From Perkinsus olseni (taxonomy: Eukaryota > Perkinsozoa > Perkinsida): 41,882 nucleotides of DNA. Under the pieces are notes generated by a model that saw only the letters and a program-made list of their open reading frames with translations, was not told the origin of the DNA and made no database searches. The translations under genes and the position numbers were made by a program. The stretch is from the NCBI GenBank assembly GCA_013115125.1, contig JABANN010000293.1:1-41882 (forward strand), in the 5' to 3' direction. Positions within the stretch are counted from its first letter, which is position 1. Each line of letters begins with the position of its first letter. Shown piece by piece: positions 20,235-30,245 of this stretch.

Positions 20235-22111
20235 CTAGTCGTTGAACTCCATCAGCTGCGCGCCGTAGTTCTCCATGATGTTGTGATACATCGCCTCCCC
20301 AGTGTCCACCTCACCACCATGCTGGTCGAACGTACTCAAGAGAATCTGAAACAGCACAGAGTGACGATTGCGAGACACCGCACCGTCAAGAACCCTAAAA
20401 GATACTTTCTCTATGAGTGCTTGCTCACGATTTCTCATCCCGGGCGCTAAGCAGTTCACTCGAGTCAAAAATGACGTTGCGCTGAGAGCTCACACGCCAG
20501 GAACACCACCAAGGAAAGGATGCTGTCGAGTTTTCGCGGTCGCGGGCAAGTACGTAAGTGCTCTTCCCTAGGCCGACCTCCTCCGGCCACGGCGCATTCA
20601 GCCATCGCCAGTACCCCGCTCTGAGCTCGCCGTGGAGCTGGCCAGGCGCCCACCGAGCGCAGCCATCGAATATGATTGCGCGCGCTCCTTCCTCATCGTG
20701 TTGCTCCGGCTGCTGCTGGGCGCTAGCAGCGAGGACAGCAGGGAGATCTCCGCCGAGGTACACAACATTGCCTTGATCTTGCGAGAGAACCACTCGAGCC
20801 CCCACAACACCTCGCGCTTTGTGCATAATCTGACATCCTGATATCACAACTACGACCTCAACGAGGGACCAGTGGCCCTCAGACCTCGGGTAGACTCACC
20901 CGCCGCTCCTCGTTGATGCGCACTGGCCCTCCCCGAACTGTTAGCAACTCTCCAGGAAGCACAACTCCATCGTCTTGAGAGGCAGCAGCAACCATCGACC
21001 TCGCCACGGGCTTGTTGAGAATCAGTGCTAGTGAGCCGAGATGATCGTGCTCCAGGACGAGCGTGACGCTCCGAAAGAAAATGGACCCCGGTCCGACTGC
21101 CAACGGGACAGCAAGCTCCACCACATATCGGGAGCTAAGCGCTCGACAGCCCAGTCAATGATGATCTCTGAGTGCTCAATGGCAGACGCTTCGCACTAGA
21201 AGTGCCCAACAGGTGAATCACGAATCACTAGGGAGTCCGGTGATTCAGAGCGCAGACTGGCTGACTCACTTATGTTGTCGTTGGCGATGAGCAGGGCTCC
21301 CTTGTGGAAGTTGGCCACCGGGGCACCGTGGCGTATGAGGGCTACCCGGAAGCCACCATCGTCATCATGCGTGACCACTGGGCGGATGCCGAGTGAGTGC
21401 AGGGAAGCACAAACGGCGATTGCCATCGCTGCACATAGTATGGGGCATCTGAGGAGCGCAGAGACGCGACCTACCACTACCAGTATGGAGGAACTCACCT
21501 GTAAGCCAGCACGAGCATCACAGCCACGACAGCTACGATGATCAGGGATCGATTCAAGAATATCGCGAAGGTGATGGTGACTAATATCAACATCATGTCC
21601 TTCACCAGCGCCCACAGTCTCTCCAACAACGGCCGATCGGGAGGATCCAGAGCGAACCTCCCCTGAATAGCAGACAGAGATCATAAACTCGTCCGCAAGG
21701 TTCTCACTACCTGACACACGCTGCAGGTCGTCGCTTTCTCACTTGCGAAGTCACCGGCACCGAGGACTTGCATTGCCCGCTGCCAGCGTTGCAGACAGGA
21801 TACATGCACCCACTGAGAATACAACCACAGACTGGGCGGCACACACTTTCCGGTCCTATGGACGCAGTCGATATCGATGGTGCAGACGCACTCCTACGAA
21901 CCTTCTGTGATCCCTTGCACATACAAGGGGCGATCAGCTCATTGCCTTTGGTTTCGCCAGGGCTGAAGCATATCCGACAGAACAGCTCCGTGGACTCGTC
22001 GCTGCTGCTGCTGATGTCACTTTCCGCTCGAACAGCAGTACCACGGCTTCCCTGCTCGTCCACGTCGTTGCGCTCGGATCCACCGCGGTGTTTCAGGGAT
22101 GAATGGCTCAT
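20235..22111 (-). CDS. RING-CH (MARCH-type) membrane protein fused to UPF0301/AlgH (YqgE) domain
   Basis: Exons 21902-22111, 21711-21812, 21499-21662, 21270-21448, 20900-21096 and one from 20829 join in frame; the last exon ends at 20235. Residues about 45-105 form a complete RING-CH finger: CRICF, CMC, WVHVSC and CSVC. A membrane anchor follows (MMLILVTITFAIFLNRSLII). After a second hydrophobic stretch comes an AlgH/DUF179 domain: KGALLIANDNI, GSIFFRSVTLVLEHDH, GSLALILNKP, LLTVRGGPV and the signature GCARWAPGQLHGEL. RING-CH proteins are membrane-bound E3 ubiquitin ligases; AlgH domains are widespread in bacteria and plastid lineages with no settled biochemical role. The two halves share one frame across four splice junctions, including the 173-nt intron inside AlgH. 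The C-terminal splicing between about 20540 and 20340 is unresolved. The adjacent paralog lacks AlgH. Confidence 0.82.
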
Positions 22112-22947
22112 GATAATAACAGAACTAACAGGGTGAACCCGTGCAGGCTCGACCTGACTAGAGCACCCCAGGGAATCTACGCATCGACTTCGAGATGCGA
22201 GGCACCGCGGTCATTCAGCTGCTGCCAGTATACAGCGTTCTCATAAGGGCGAGCGGAACTTCGATGAGGCGGACGAAAACCGAATGCCAGCACTGCGACT
22301 CATGCGGTACGCTGCCATCAACGCAACAGGTGTGGCAAGCACTGGTGGAAAAAAGGAGGAAAGAGGAGAAATGATACCTCAATTATTACGCGCTTCAGCG
22401 CAATGCGGTCCCGCGCACCACAGGGAGAATAGGAAAAAGCGAGCCGACGACGCATGATGAGAGCTCAGTAGCAGTAGAGTACGAAATACCAGTCAGAGAG
22501 AGACGGCAGACCATCACAGAAGCGAATCGGGCGCAATGGTTCAAGCAGATTGAATAGTCGATGAAGAGAAACCCCACCACCCTGAGTATCCGAGAACCTT
22601 CAAAGACAGCGATGAGATGATGCATATATGAGGCTGGGGGAGACGGCACATGGTCGCGAAATTGGACCGGTTGAGAAGGGTCCAAACAGTTTGAATGGTC
22701 GAGAGCGAAGAATTCGGGCACTCTGAGAACCTGAGCATGTCTGGAGAGTGAATAGCGCAGGTATGTGGTGATCAGCGACGGACAAGGCCATCATGCTCAT
22801 TGAGAAACCCCGATGCAGAGGGACTCCACAAGAGCCACCATGATCACCGCATCACGTCGCATGGTTCACACGCGACTACGGCCTGATAATAGGACGGTGT
22901 AAGGGAGCGCAAAAGCCCATTGCAATATCGAGGTAGTGAAACGCTGG
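22112..22947. other. Intergenic between RING-CH paralogs, with diverged direct repeat
   Basis: No gene is supported. The region contains two diverged direct copies of a roughly 110-bp sequence (about 22500-22610 and 22640-22740), both beginning AGACGGCA and sharing blocks such as the TTGAATRGTCGA segment. The part just left of 22948 is where AlgH-coding exons would be expected in the second paralog; comparable splice acceptors occur, but the frame closes at once. Confidence 0.55.
22500..22740. repeat. Diverged tandem duplication, about 140-bp spacing
   Basis: Copy 1 starts near 22500 and copy 2 near 22640. Several blocks align in order with substitutions and small gaps. They are non-coding as far as I can see and may be an old local duplication downstream of the second RING-CH gene. 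Confidence 0.5.
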
Positions 22948-23609
22948 TTAGTTAAGGACATCTGAAAGTGGAGAAACTCGCCGCAAGGCACGAGACTGGC
23001 AACGCCGTATCTCACCTATGAGCCAGCACGAGCACGCAAAAACTAGGACGATCAAGGACAAATGCAGCACTACCGCCAAGATAGCCGCTGACCAGGTAAA
23101 CAGGATGCCCTTTAGCGGCATCCACAGCCTGTCCAGATAAGGCAGCTCAGGAGGGGCCAGAGCGAGTTTACCCTGGAAAGTGAACAAAATCGAGAAACTC
23201 CAATACCATCACGACCACTACCTGGCACACGTTGCAGGTCGTCGCTTTCTCGCTGGCGAGGTCTCCACATCCACCGATTATCTGCATTGCCCTTTGCCAA
23301 CTTTGAAGACATGATACATGTACCCACTGAGAATGCAACCACAGACTGGGCGGTACAGTATTGGCGATGTGAATAACGCGAAGTCAAGAGACTTCAACGA
23401 ACCTTCTGAGTTCCCTTGCACATACAAGGGGCGATCAGCTCATTCCCTTTTGTCTCTCTGGAACCGAAGCATATCCGACAGATCAACTCCTCGCACTCAT
23501 CGATGCTGACCGATTCACTGTCTGCCAGAAGAGCCGTCCCACGGCTCCCCAGATCCTCTCTGATGTTACGTTCGGTAGGAACTCTGTGCTTGGCAATCGG
23601 ATGGTTCAT
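22948..23609 (-). CDS. RING-CH (MARCH-type) membrane protein, paralog without AlgH
   Basis: Exons 23403-23609, 23222-23326 and about 22948-23172 give roughly 178 residues. The RING-CH finger is complete (CRICF, CMCKGTQK, WVHVSC, CNVC) and is followed by GKLALAPPELPYLDRLW and one or two membrane spans (FTWSAAILAVVLHLSLIVLV). Exon structure, splice donors and sequence match the first half of the neighbouring 20235-22111 gene, including an intron at the same codon after GTQK/GSQK. Beyond the membrane segment the homologous donor site exists at 23015, but splicing to the matching acceptor closes the frame immediately, and no AlgH sequence follows. It is most likely a membrane E3 ubiquitin ligase. 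It is the upstream partner of the tandem pair. The true 3' end depends on whether the donor at 23015 is used. Confidence 0.75.
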
Positions 23610-23884
23610 AAGAGCAACATCAAACTACAATGCGGGGGCTACCGATAAGTGGCTGCATCAGATTCGTCAACCTGGGATACTTCAGATGGCAACGAGGGCC
23701 ATCTGTCCACCATTGACCAGCCATACACTGGTTCCCAGCCTGCGCAACAGCCAGTTTGGCATTGCAGAAAATAATTATCCCTAATTTTACCAGAATCAAG
23801 GACCCACAGGGTACCCCCGGAATGGTATACGATATGATGACACTCGTCAGCCTCGGCAGAGGAAATCGAGCCCGATACGATCCA

Positions 23885-26800
23885 TCAAACGTTGGCAGCC
23901 GGAAGGATAGCGCCGTCTCGATCACCTCCCTCGGGCGAGCCTCCTTCAGACCGCTGTGGTCTCGCCCGGCGCCTTACAGCTGCGTGAGACGAGCCCTGCT
24001 TGCTCACTAGGACGTCGGGCATCTGACCTATACTGCCCGTCACGGACATTAATTTAGCAGGAGAACGGTAGAGAGTGACCACTTCGTAGTACAGGACCCT
24101 CTCGGCCTCCAGTGAGTGCCTCATCCGGGCAATTTGAACTCCTTGGCAGAGTTGAAGAGGATACGTGACGGACGGCAGCTCTTCGAACATTATACGTTTG
24201 CTGCTGTCCTGAATGACTAGCCTGAAGAAGCGGCCAATAGTGAGCACCACACCCAAGTAGAGACCGATCACGCTGAGACTCGACGACGCCGATGCACCTC
24301 CTCCAGCACTCGGCGGCACTGCTCTCTCGCTGACCAACGCCAGTGTAGGGTTGTCCGCCATAGCCCACCACACCTGGGAGTCCTCCTTCTCAACCTTGAG
24401 CGACACGTTGTTGAACTGACGGAACGACCCCGGAGGGCTCGCCCATGGACCGTTCAAGTACAAGGCCCTCGGGATGAGGCCTCCAATATGCAGGCGACTG
24501 CCGTTGACCAAGGACATCGCATCCAAGAGCTGCTGCGCAGGTTGGACCGACTGCACACAGTGGTAGCCAGAGGACCTCACACTGCCAGGCTGGGAGTGAC
24601 CGAACTCCCATGTCACGCAGAAGGTAGCATTGACCTCCCCGCTCGGAGTCTGGTTGGCCTGAATATAGTCTCTGATTTGCCGGCGTAGTGGAGGGCTTGG
24701 CTGCCACAGCACATCAGCCGCCTTTGGGAGAGTAGCATTTTGGAGGTCAGCGCTATGCATTGCCGTGTAGGACACCAGCTCTTCGGGCATCAGAGGGTAC
24801 TCCGACGACTGCGGGACGCGGAGGCCGACATGATCGGTCTTCCACACGGGAATGGACAGTTCCCCTACCTTCAAAGAGATGGCCATGGACGCGCTGGTGA
24901 CCATGTTGGATTCCCTTAACAAGTTCAGGCCCGAGAAGAACGTCAGTGGGCCGGTGATAACGAAGACCAGGAAGGCAAGGACACTGCCTCCTAGCAAGAA
25001 CCGGTACTTGGGACTCGTCTGCCGCTCAATCGCAGCTCGACCTGCGATGTCGTAGTGGACTAAGTAGAGATTCTGCCAGGCATCTTCCAGCTTGAACCAC
25101 ATGAACAGCGACAGTGCCGTCCCTCTCGAGCTGGCAAAGTCACAGATGACTCTGAGCTCGTCCAGGAAGGGGATGACCCGATAGACGCGGTAGGTGTAGT
25201 AGGAGAACCAGGCACCATTGCTTGGGGGGATGGGCTTGGTCGGGTCATTAGGGTCCCTCGTCGGCGGGATTGACCCCAACCACACCAGGCCAGGGTGCGA
25301 TACCCTGATCGCGAAGTGCAGCTGGATGCCAGTAAGGACCAGGTAGCCGGTGAAGGGCATCACAACCCTCAATGGGACTGTGCGGATGTAGACACAACCG
25401 GCCAGCATCAGGACCACCTGCGCCCAGAGGATGAGCTTCTCGGTGAGGACATGGCGGCCAAAACTGTAGCCATCGACTGAGGTCGACAACCGCGAGTAGA
25501 TATAGCGATCGACCAGCACGCGGACAATCAGGCCAACTATCGCGAGGACTTGGACAGTTGAAAACCGGTTGTTCCTCACACTCTCTGCGAAGCCCGTCTC
25601 GAGCTTATCGGTAGAAGCTGACGAGATTGCCGACCAGTCGAAAATGATGAGGAATATCACCACAAGGCTGAAGGCGAAACGTGGAATGAACAAGTCCAAG
25701 GACGGCCTCCGCAGTGATGCCGCATGGCCGCTAGCTCCCTCAGAATCTTGCTCGCTGCTCTCTGGACGACCTTCGGGGTCCTCGGGTCTTCGCAGTATCA
25801 CCTTCGCCTGGGCCGGAGTCATGTCCGTGCCACGACCAGACAACCGCTTGTGGATTAGATGCAGCGCCACGAGCACTACTATGCCAAGGTCCCACCCGAC
25901 ATAGCGGAGCAAGGCAGCGTCCTCATAGTCGGAGACTTTGAACAGACCCAGACGAGACAACGGGGTCACAACGCCGTAGGTGGGAGGACACTCCCAACGA
26001 CTCTCGACGATAGAGGGAACGTAACCGTCCGTGTCGCACACGTGAGGCATCTGCATCACCAGCTTGAGTGAGAGGCTACCCAGGCCACAGAGGCCAACCA
26101 CGATCCACGGCGTAGCGGTGAGGAACGGGTAGGCCGCAGGGATGAGCCAGCAGAGCATGATGCCCAGGGGGATGACCGAGAGAATAGACGCATCATAGGC
26201 TACCGCCTGAGAGAAGAGGGCGATGGCAACCCATATGGCTGTGTGGGACAAGAGGAACTGCAGAGTAGAGGGCAACTTGGCAGACACCGGGTGGGCCTTC
26301 AGAGCGGGGTCAATGACGTTGTAGTTGAAGCTGTGGAGAAGGGAACTGATGATGTTGACCCTTTTGTGGCGTCTCCCTCCCTGACTGCCATCCACGCTGG
26401 CCCGAGGCAGATTCACATTCTGGCCGCCGAGCACCATAGTAACACCGTCAATCACAGCATCGGTCGTCTGGGCCACCGCGCCAGTGACATTCTCAGCCGC
26501 CATGATAGACCGGCGGCTACGATGAGCAGCTTCTGTACTCGAACTGCTTGGGGTCACTTGCCCACTAGGCTGCCCAGCCGACTGTGCTTGGTCGTTCCCC
26601 GCCAGCTCCTCCTTCGCCTTAGCGAGGATGTCGTCTCGCTTCTCTTGGATCTCAGCCTCCGAGCTGCCTGTGACCACTAGGCGCTTGAGCACCGTGCTGA
26701 TGATGAACTCTGCGGGAGTGTCATTTGGCAGTGCCTCGCTGACTTCGGTCAAGTCAGCCTTCACTTGAACCACCGACATCCCCAAGTAGAGAGCGATCTC

Positions 26801-29800
26801 TTCAATCTGGTCGTCGTCGATAGCTCCTTGTCCCTCCGTGAATTTCTCAGCAAGGCCCGATATCTTCTCGGCATCCTGAGTGGCACTTCTCTCAGGCATG
26901 CGACGGCTCTGAGCCTCCTCCCCTCCATGGTCCTTCGCCGTGTCCATCGTCCCCGCAACCGCCACAATGCGATTAAGACGCCTCAGAAGGGTGTCCAGAT
27001 TCGCCTTGTGCTTGCGCTCATCCTCCTGGCACCTCTTGAGGAGCACTCGACGGACCCAACTGTCCGCTATGGTCGAACTGTCAGCGGCTAGGAAGTTATC
27101 CGGGCTGCTGGGCCTCAGGGGTCTTGTGAGCAAGTACAGCATAGGAGCGCAGAGCTCATAGAGGGCCAGGGAAGGTACTTCGCCGAAGGAGAAGAGAGGC
27201 AGCCAGTCCTCCAAGTAGAGCCAAAACCGAGACTTGTCTGGGACAAGGTTGAGGGGGATCTGTGAGAGGACGCAGAGGATATAGTAGGATGCAGACATAA
27301 TGAGAAGGCAGCGTCTACTGAAAGGTGCTCGGCCGCTCTGAGGAATCTCAAGGAGCATTGCTAGCCCCAGTACCAGCATGAGGACCACGAATACTCCAAT
27401 AGACCTTCGCCTGTCGAAGAGGAGCTCGGCTGCCAGGAGGCAGGTGAACGCTATCACCAACTTAGTCGGAGTCAGCAGAGGCAAGGGCTTCTCATGCAGC
27501 ACTACCGATGCGAGAGCGAGGCCGACGTAATTGGTCATCATAGCGATCGGGGCACTGGCCCAGCTCAAACCCAGCCACTGGTAGAACGGGGTAAGAGGGA
27601 AGGGCCTATGCACGACTGACAGGACCATCGGTGTGACACAGAGCTCTAATACTGATACACAAAGCAGCAAAATTGCTAACTTGTGAACAGCTTCGCTCCG
27701 TCGACGACTGAAGGAGAGCGGAAGGTAGGCGAAGATTGACCACACCGAGGGCCGCACTACAGCGACTACCAGTAGGATGAGCCTGTAGGAGTCTGGCGAG
27801 GAGTAGTCATTCGCGAGGGCCACAATACCATCACCAGCCTCTGTGAAGCCAGTGGGGGTGAGGGCTGCTACCAACACGCAGACTCCGAGGGGGTAATAGT
27901 GGGCTATGACGCCGCTGAGAGGAGCCTTGCGGATGCCGTAGTTGGATACGGTCACCACGAGCGCATAGAGATGGATGATAGAGAATACTACAGCCACTCT
28001 GCCCGGCTTTTGCAGGAATCTCGGCAAGGACACCGCGAGGACAGCGAAAACAGTGAGCACTAAGTTCTCTATAGGAAAGCTCTGGGGGTGGTCGAGTCCT
28101 CGGACGGTCGAGAAGTAGAACGTTGCAATTGGCGCCGTGGCTGCCACCAGCTTCTGCATGCCCTCGGACAAGGAGGGCGGCGATGGGATAGCGGGAGTGA
28201 ACGCTACGCTCTGGCTCGCTGTGAGGAACCACATCTGCCAACACAGCTGCGCGGTCACTCGAGTGCTCTCTCCCTGCATCACTCCCACGACATAGTTCCC
28301 AACGGCGAAGGCGATAGCGAGGCCCGTGCCCCACCCTATGGCGCTGCGCAATGGCATGACCAAAGAGAGCAGAGATGCTAGACCAGCGCAGCCGGCCGTC
28401 ATAGTAATGGTCAACACTCGCAAAGGGGCTGATGGCAGCAGCGGCAAAGCTGCATAGAGGAAAGCCATGAGCACAGCTGCCACCCCAGAAGCAAACATAC
28501 TCCCAGCTCTGGACTCCCGCTGACCCTGGGATACCAGGGTTACACGGTCCAATGCCCAGAGAACCGAGGCAGCCAAGAGGACCGGCACGCAGCGGGCCCA
28601 GATGGCTGCTTGGAATTCTGCTAGGGACCCGCTATCGGCCGACAGGGCAGCATACGAGACTAAGGCGCCGAGGACTGCCGAGTTGCAAATGACGTACTCA
28701 GAGGCGAAGGTTCGGCCGTACCGTATGCCAGCTAGCTGCCATATGAGAGTGTAGACGAAGAAGACTGATTGGCAAAGGCGGTCTATGTGAGAGGAGGTCA
28801 CGACGGCCCTCAGCACGAGCCACCATAGCAAAAGTTGAAGTGCCAGTCTTATCGGCGACCCGAATGACATTGGAAGGAACCGAAGCGATGCCTGCGGGGC
28901 TCCGCTCCTCTCCAGCAGCTTCCTTGTTGTGCATAACAGAGCCGCGACCGCCGCCAGCGGCGAGAGCTCACCTGGTGTCACCCCGGGGACAGCTGAGACA
29001 AGGACAACCGGGAACATCTGCGGTAGCGGGGAGACCGCCACTAAGTACAGGGCCAGAACAAGGTAGTGGCACTTCTTTCGTAGTGGGGGAGCCAGTAATA
29101 CCGCCATAAGCATCAGAAACGCCACGGGAGTGGCGAAGGTGATGAGGCAGAGAGCAACCAGCGGGAGATAGAGAACTCTAGTGAGGATCTCCAGCACTGG
29201 CAGGGAAGCCTTCAAGGCTCTGCCAACCATCGACTCCGCACCACCGCTGTCTTCCAAGAGAGCAGCGTCATAGCCAACCACCGAGGTCGCCATGGGGGAG
29301 TCCACAATCGGGACTAGAAGGCCGTAGATGATGCTTATCCAGAGCAGGGATATAGCATCACCGTAGGGCATTCGGACTAGCAGGTGGGCCAGGACTGCCA
29401 CCCTCGAGTCGTAGGCTATCAAGTCACTCTGGTGGGACACTTGCAGGGACATCGCACAGACAAGGATAGGGTAGATGACCATAGAGAGCATGAACTCTCC
29501 TTTGGTAGACTCCTCGACCCTAAACGTTGCCACCTGGACCAAGAAGCCTGCGAACACGACCAGGCGTACAGCGGTAGAGAGCAGCCATTCCTCCGTCAAG
29601 GAGCTCGGATATGCGAAGGGGCGTCGGAGCATCCACGGCCCAGTCAAAGCAGTGACCGCAGTAAGGACCACCGCTGCAGTACGAGACACCCACATGACTC
29701 CACCGGTGAACGGGCTCATCACCCAGGTGGGCAGCGATATGCCGGCGATATCATGTAGGATGACCAACACGAGCAGGGCGAAGGCGGCGACCAGGAGGCT

Positions 29801-30223
29801 GGCTGCGATGAAAACAAACTTCCTGGCATCCTCTCTCTGCTCCGTAGCAAAGCGGCCTTGGAAGGTCATATATACCACCGGCACCGCCACAACAGCGCCG
29901 ACCAGTGGCGAGGCGCCTCCGACTAGCAGGAGAGAATGCGCCAGAAGGACGAACCAGGCCGAGCGTATTCCCAAAGACACAATACTGCGCACGAAGGGCC
30001 TGGACATCGGCTCCGTCAGAGGCGAGGGCGTGGCCGGCTGTGCTGCTCCCTGGGCACTTGTCGGATCAGCGGCTACTGGTGGTTGCTGTAGCCCCTGGGA
30101 GATCGACGGCGGTGGGGGTGGAAGTGTGTCGCTAATATTGTGGAAAATATACTGAGAACATCGGGACACAATACACCCCTGTGGCCATTGAGAACCAAAG
30201 CAAGTGCTGTTCCACAGAAACAT
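23885..30223 (-). CDS. PIEZO-family mechanosensitive ion channel, single exon
   Basis: An intron-free frame of up to 2112 residues, most of it hydrophobic with well over 20 predicted membrane spans. The C-terminal third carries the PIEZO signature: an anchor-like block FLDELRVICDFASSRGTALS, then MWFKLEDAWQNLYLVHYD, an inner pore region (LLGGSVLAFLVFVITGPLTF), an extracellular domain of about 250 residues between the last two spans, and the closing motif LYYEVVTLYRSPAKL at the end of the family's C-terminal domain. A central hydrophilic loop (about 1080-1260) is rich in charged and Ser/Gln residues. Known PIEZOs are about 2100-4800 residues, so this is at the short end. The ATG at 30223 is only 22 bp from the upstream gene's stop; a strong acceptor at about 30151 and an ATG at 30007 (MSRPF) suggest the real start may be 30007. 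Confidence 0.88.
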   Translation of the reverse strand: MFLWNSTCFGSQWPQGCIVSRCSQYIFHNISDTLPPPPPSISQGLQQPPVAADPTSAQGAAQPATPSPLTEPMSRPFVRSIVSLGIRSAWFVLLAHSLLLVGGASPLVGAVVAVPVVYMTFQGRFATEQREDARKFVFIAASLLVAAFALLVLVILHDIAGISLPTWVMSPFTGGVMWVSRTAAVVLTAVTALTGPWMLRRPFAYPSSLTEEWLLSTAVRLVVFAGFLVQVATFRVEESTKGEFMLSMVIYPILVCAMSLQVSHQSDLIAYDSRVAVLAHLLVRMPYGDAISLLWISIIYGLLVPIVDSPMATSVVGYDAALLEDSGGAESMVGRALKASLPVLEILTRVLYLPLVALCLITFATPVAFLMLMAVLLAPPLRKKCHYLVLALYLVAVSPLPQMFPVVLVSAVPGVTPGELSPLAAVAALLCTTRKLLERSGAPQASLRFLPMSFGSPIRLALQLLLWWLVLRAVVTSSHIDRLCQSVFFVYTLIWQLAGIRYGRTFASEYVICNSAVLGALVSYAALSADSGSLAEFQAAIWARCVPVLLAASVLWALDRVTLVSQGQRESRAGSMFASGVAAVLMAFLYAALPLLPSAPLRVLTITMTAGCAGLASLLSLVMPLRSAIGWGTGLAIAFAVGNYVVGVMQGESTRVTAQLCWQMWFLTASQSVAFTPAIPSPPSLSEGMQKLVAATAPIATFYFSTVRGLDHPQSFPIENLVLTVFAVLAVSLPRFLQKPGRVAVVFSIIHLYALVVTVSNYGIRKAPLSGVIAHYYPLGVCVLVAALTPTGFTEAGDGIVALANDYSSPDSYRLILLVVAVVRPSVWSIFAYLPLSFSRRRSEAVHKLAILLLCVSVLELCVTPMVLSVVHRPFPLTPFYQWLGLSWASAPIAMMTNYVGLALASVVLHEKPLPLLTPTKLVIAFTCLLAAELLFDRRRSIGVFVVLMLVLGLAMLLEIPQSGRAPFSRRCLLIMSASYYILCVLSQIPLNLVPDKSRFWLYLEDWLPLFSFGEVPSLALYELCAPMLYLLTRPLRPSSPDNFLAADSSTIADSWVRRVLLKRCQEDERKHKANLDTLLRRLNRIVAVAGTMDTAKDHGGEEAQSRRMPERSATQDAEKISGLAEKFTEGQGAIDDDQIEEIALYLGMSVVQVKADLTEVSEALPNDTPAEFIISTVLKRLVVTGSSEAEIQEKRDDILAKAKEELAGNDQAQSAGQPSGQVTPSSSSTEAAHRSRRSIMAAENVTGAVAQTTDAVIDGVTMVLGGQNVNLPRASVDGSQGGRRHKRVNIISSLLHSFNYNVIDPALKAHPVSAKLPSTLQFLLSHTAIWVAIALFSQAVAYDASILSVIPLGIMLCWLIPAAYPFLTATPWIVVGLCGLGSLSLKLVMQMPHVCDTDGYVPSIVESRWECPPTYGVVTPLSRLGLFKVSDYEDAALLRYVGWDLGIVVLVALHLIHKRLSGRGTDMTPAQAKVILRRPEDPEGRPESSEQDSEGASGHAASLRRPSLDLFIPRFAFSLVVIFLIIFDWSAISSASTDKLETGFAESVRNNRFSTVQVLAIVGLIVRVLVDRYIYSRLSTSVDGYSFGRHVLTEKLILWAQVVLMLAGCVYIRTVPLRVVMPFTGYLVLTGIQLHFAIRVSHPGLVWLGSIPPTRDPNDPTKPIPPSNGAWFSYYTYRVYRVIPFLDELRVICDFASSRGTALSLFMWFKLEDAWQNLYLVHYDIAGRAAIERQTSPKYRFLLGGSVLAFLVFVITGPLTFFSGLNLLRESNMVTSASMAISLKVGELSIPVWKTDHVGLRVPQSSEYPLMPEELVSYTAMHSADLQNATLPKAADVLWQPSPPLRRQIRDYIQANQTPSGEVNATFCVTWEFGHSQPGSVRSSGYHCVQSVQPAQQLLDAMSLVNGSRLHIGGLIPRALYLNGPWASPPGSFRQFNNVSLKVEKEDSQVWWAMADNPTLALVSERAVPPSAGGGASASSSLSVIGLYLGVVLTIGRFFRLVIQDSSKRIMFEELPSVTYPLQLCQGVQIARMRHSLEAERVLYYEVVTLYRSPAKLMSVTGSIGQMPDVLVSKQGSSHAAVRRRARPQRSEGGSPEGGDRDGAILPAANV
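30151..30166 (-). promoter_or_regulatory. Candidate trans-splice acceptor for the PIEZO gene
   Basis: On the minus strand a run ending cgatgttctcag occurs between the upstream gene's stop (30246) and the in-frame ATG at 30007. Perkinsids and dinoflagellates add a spliced leader to mRNA 5' ends at such AG sites, and the 22-bp gap leaves little space for an independent promoter. This is inference from spacing and consensus. Confidence 0.35.
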
Positions 30224-30245
30224 GATGCCATCGCAACAGCAGAAC

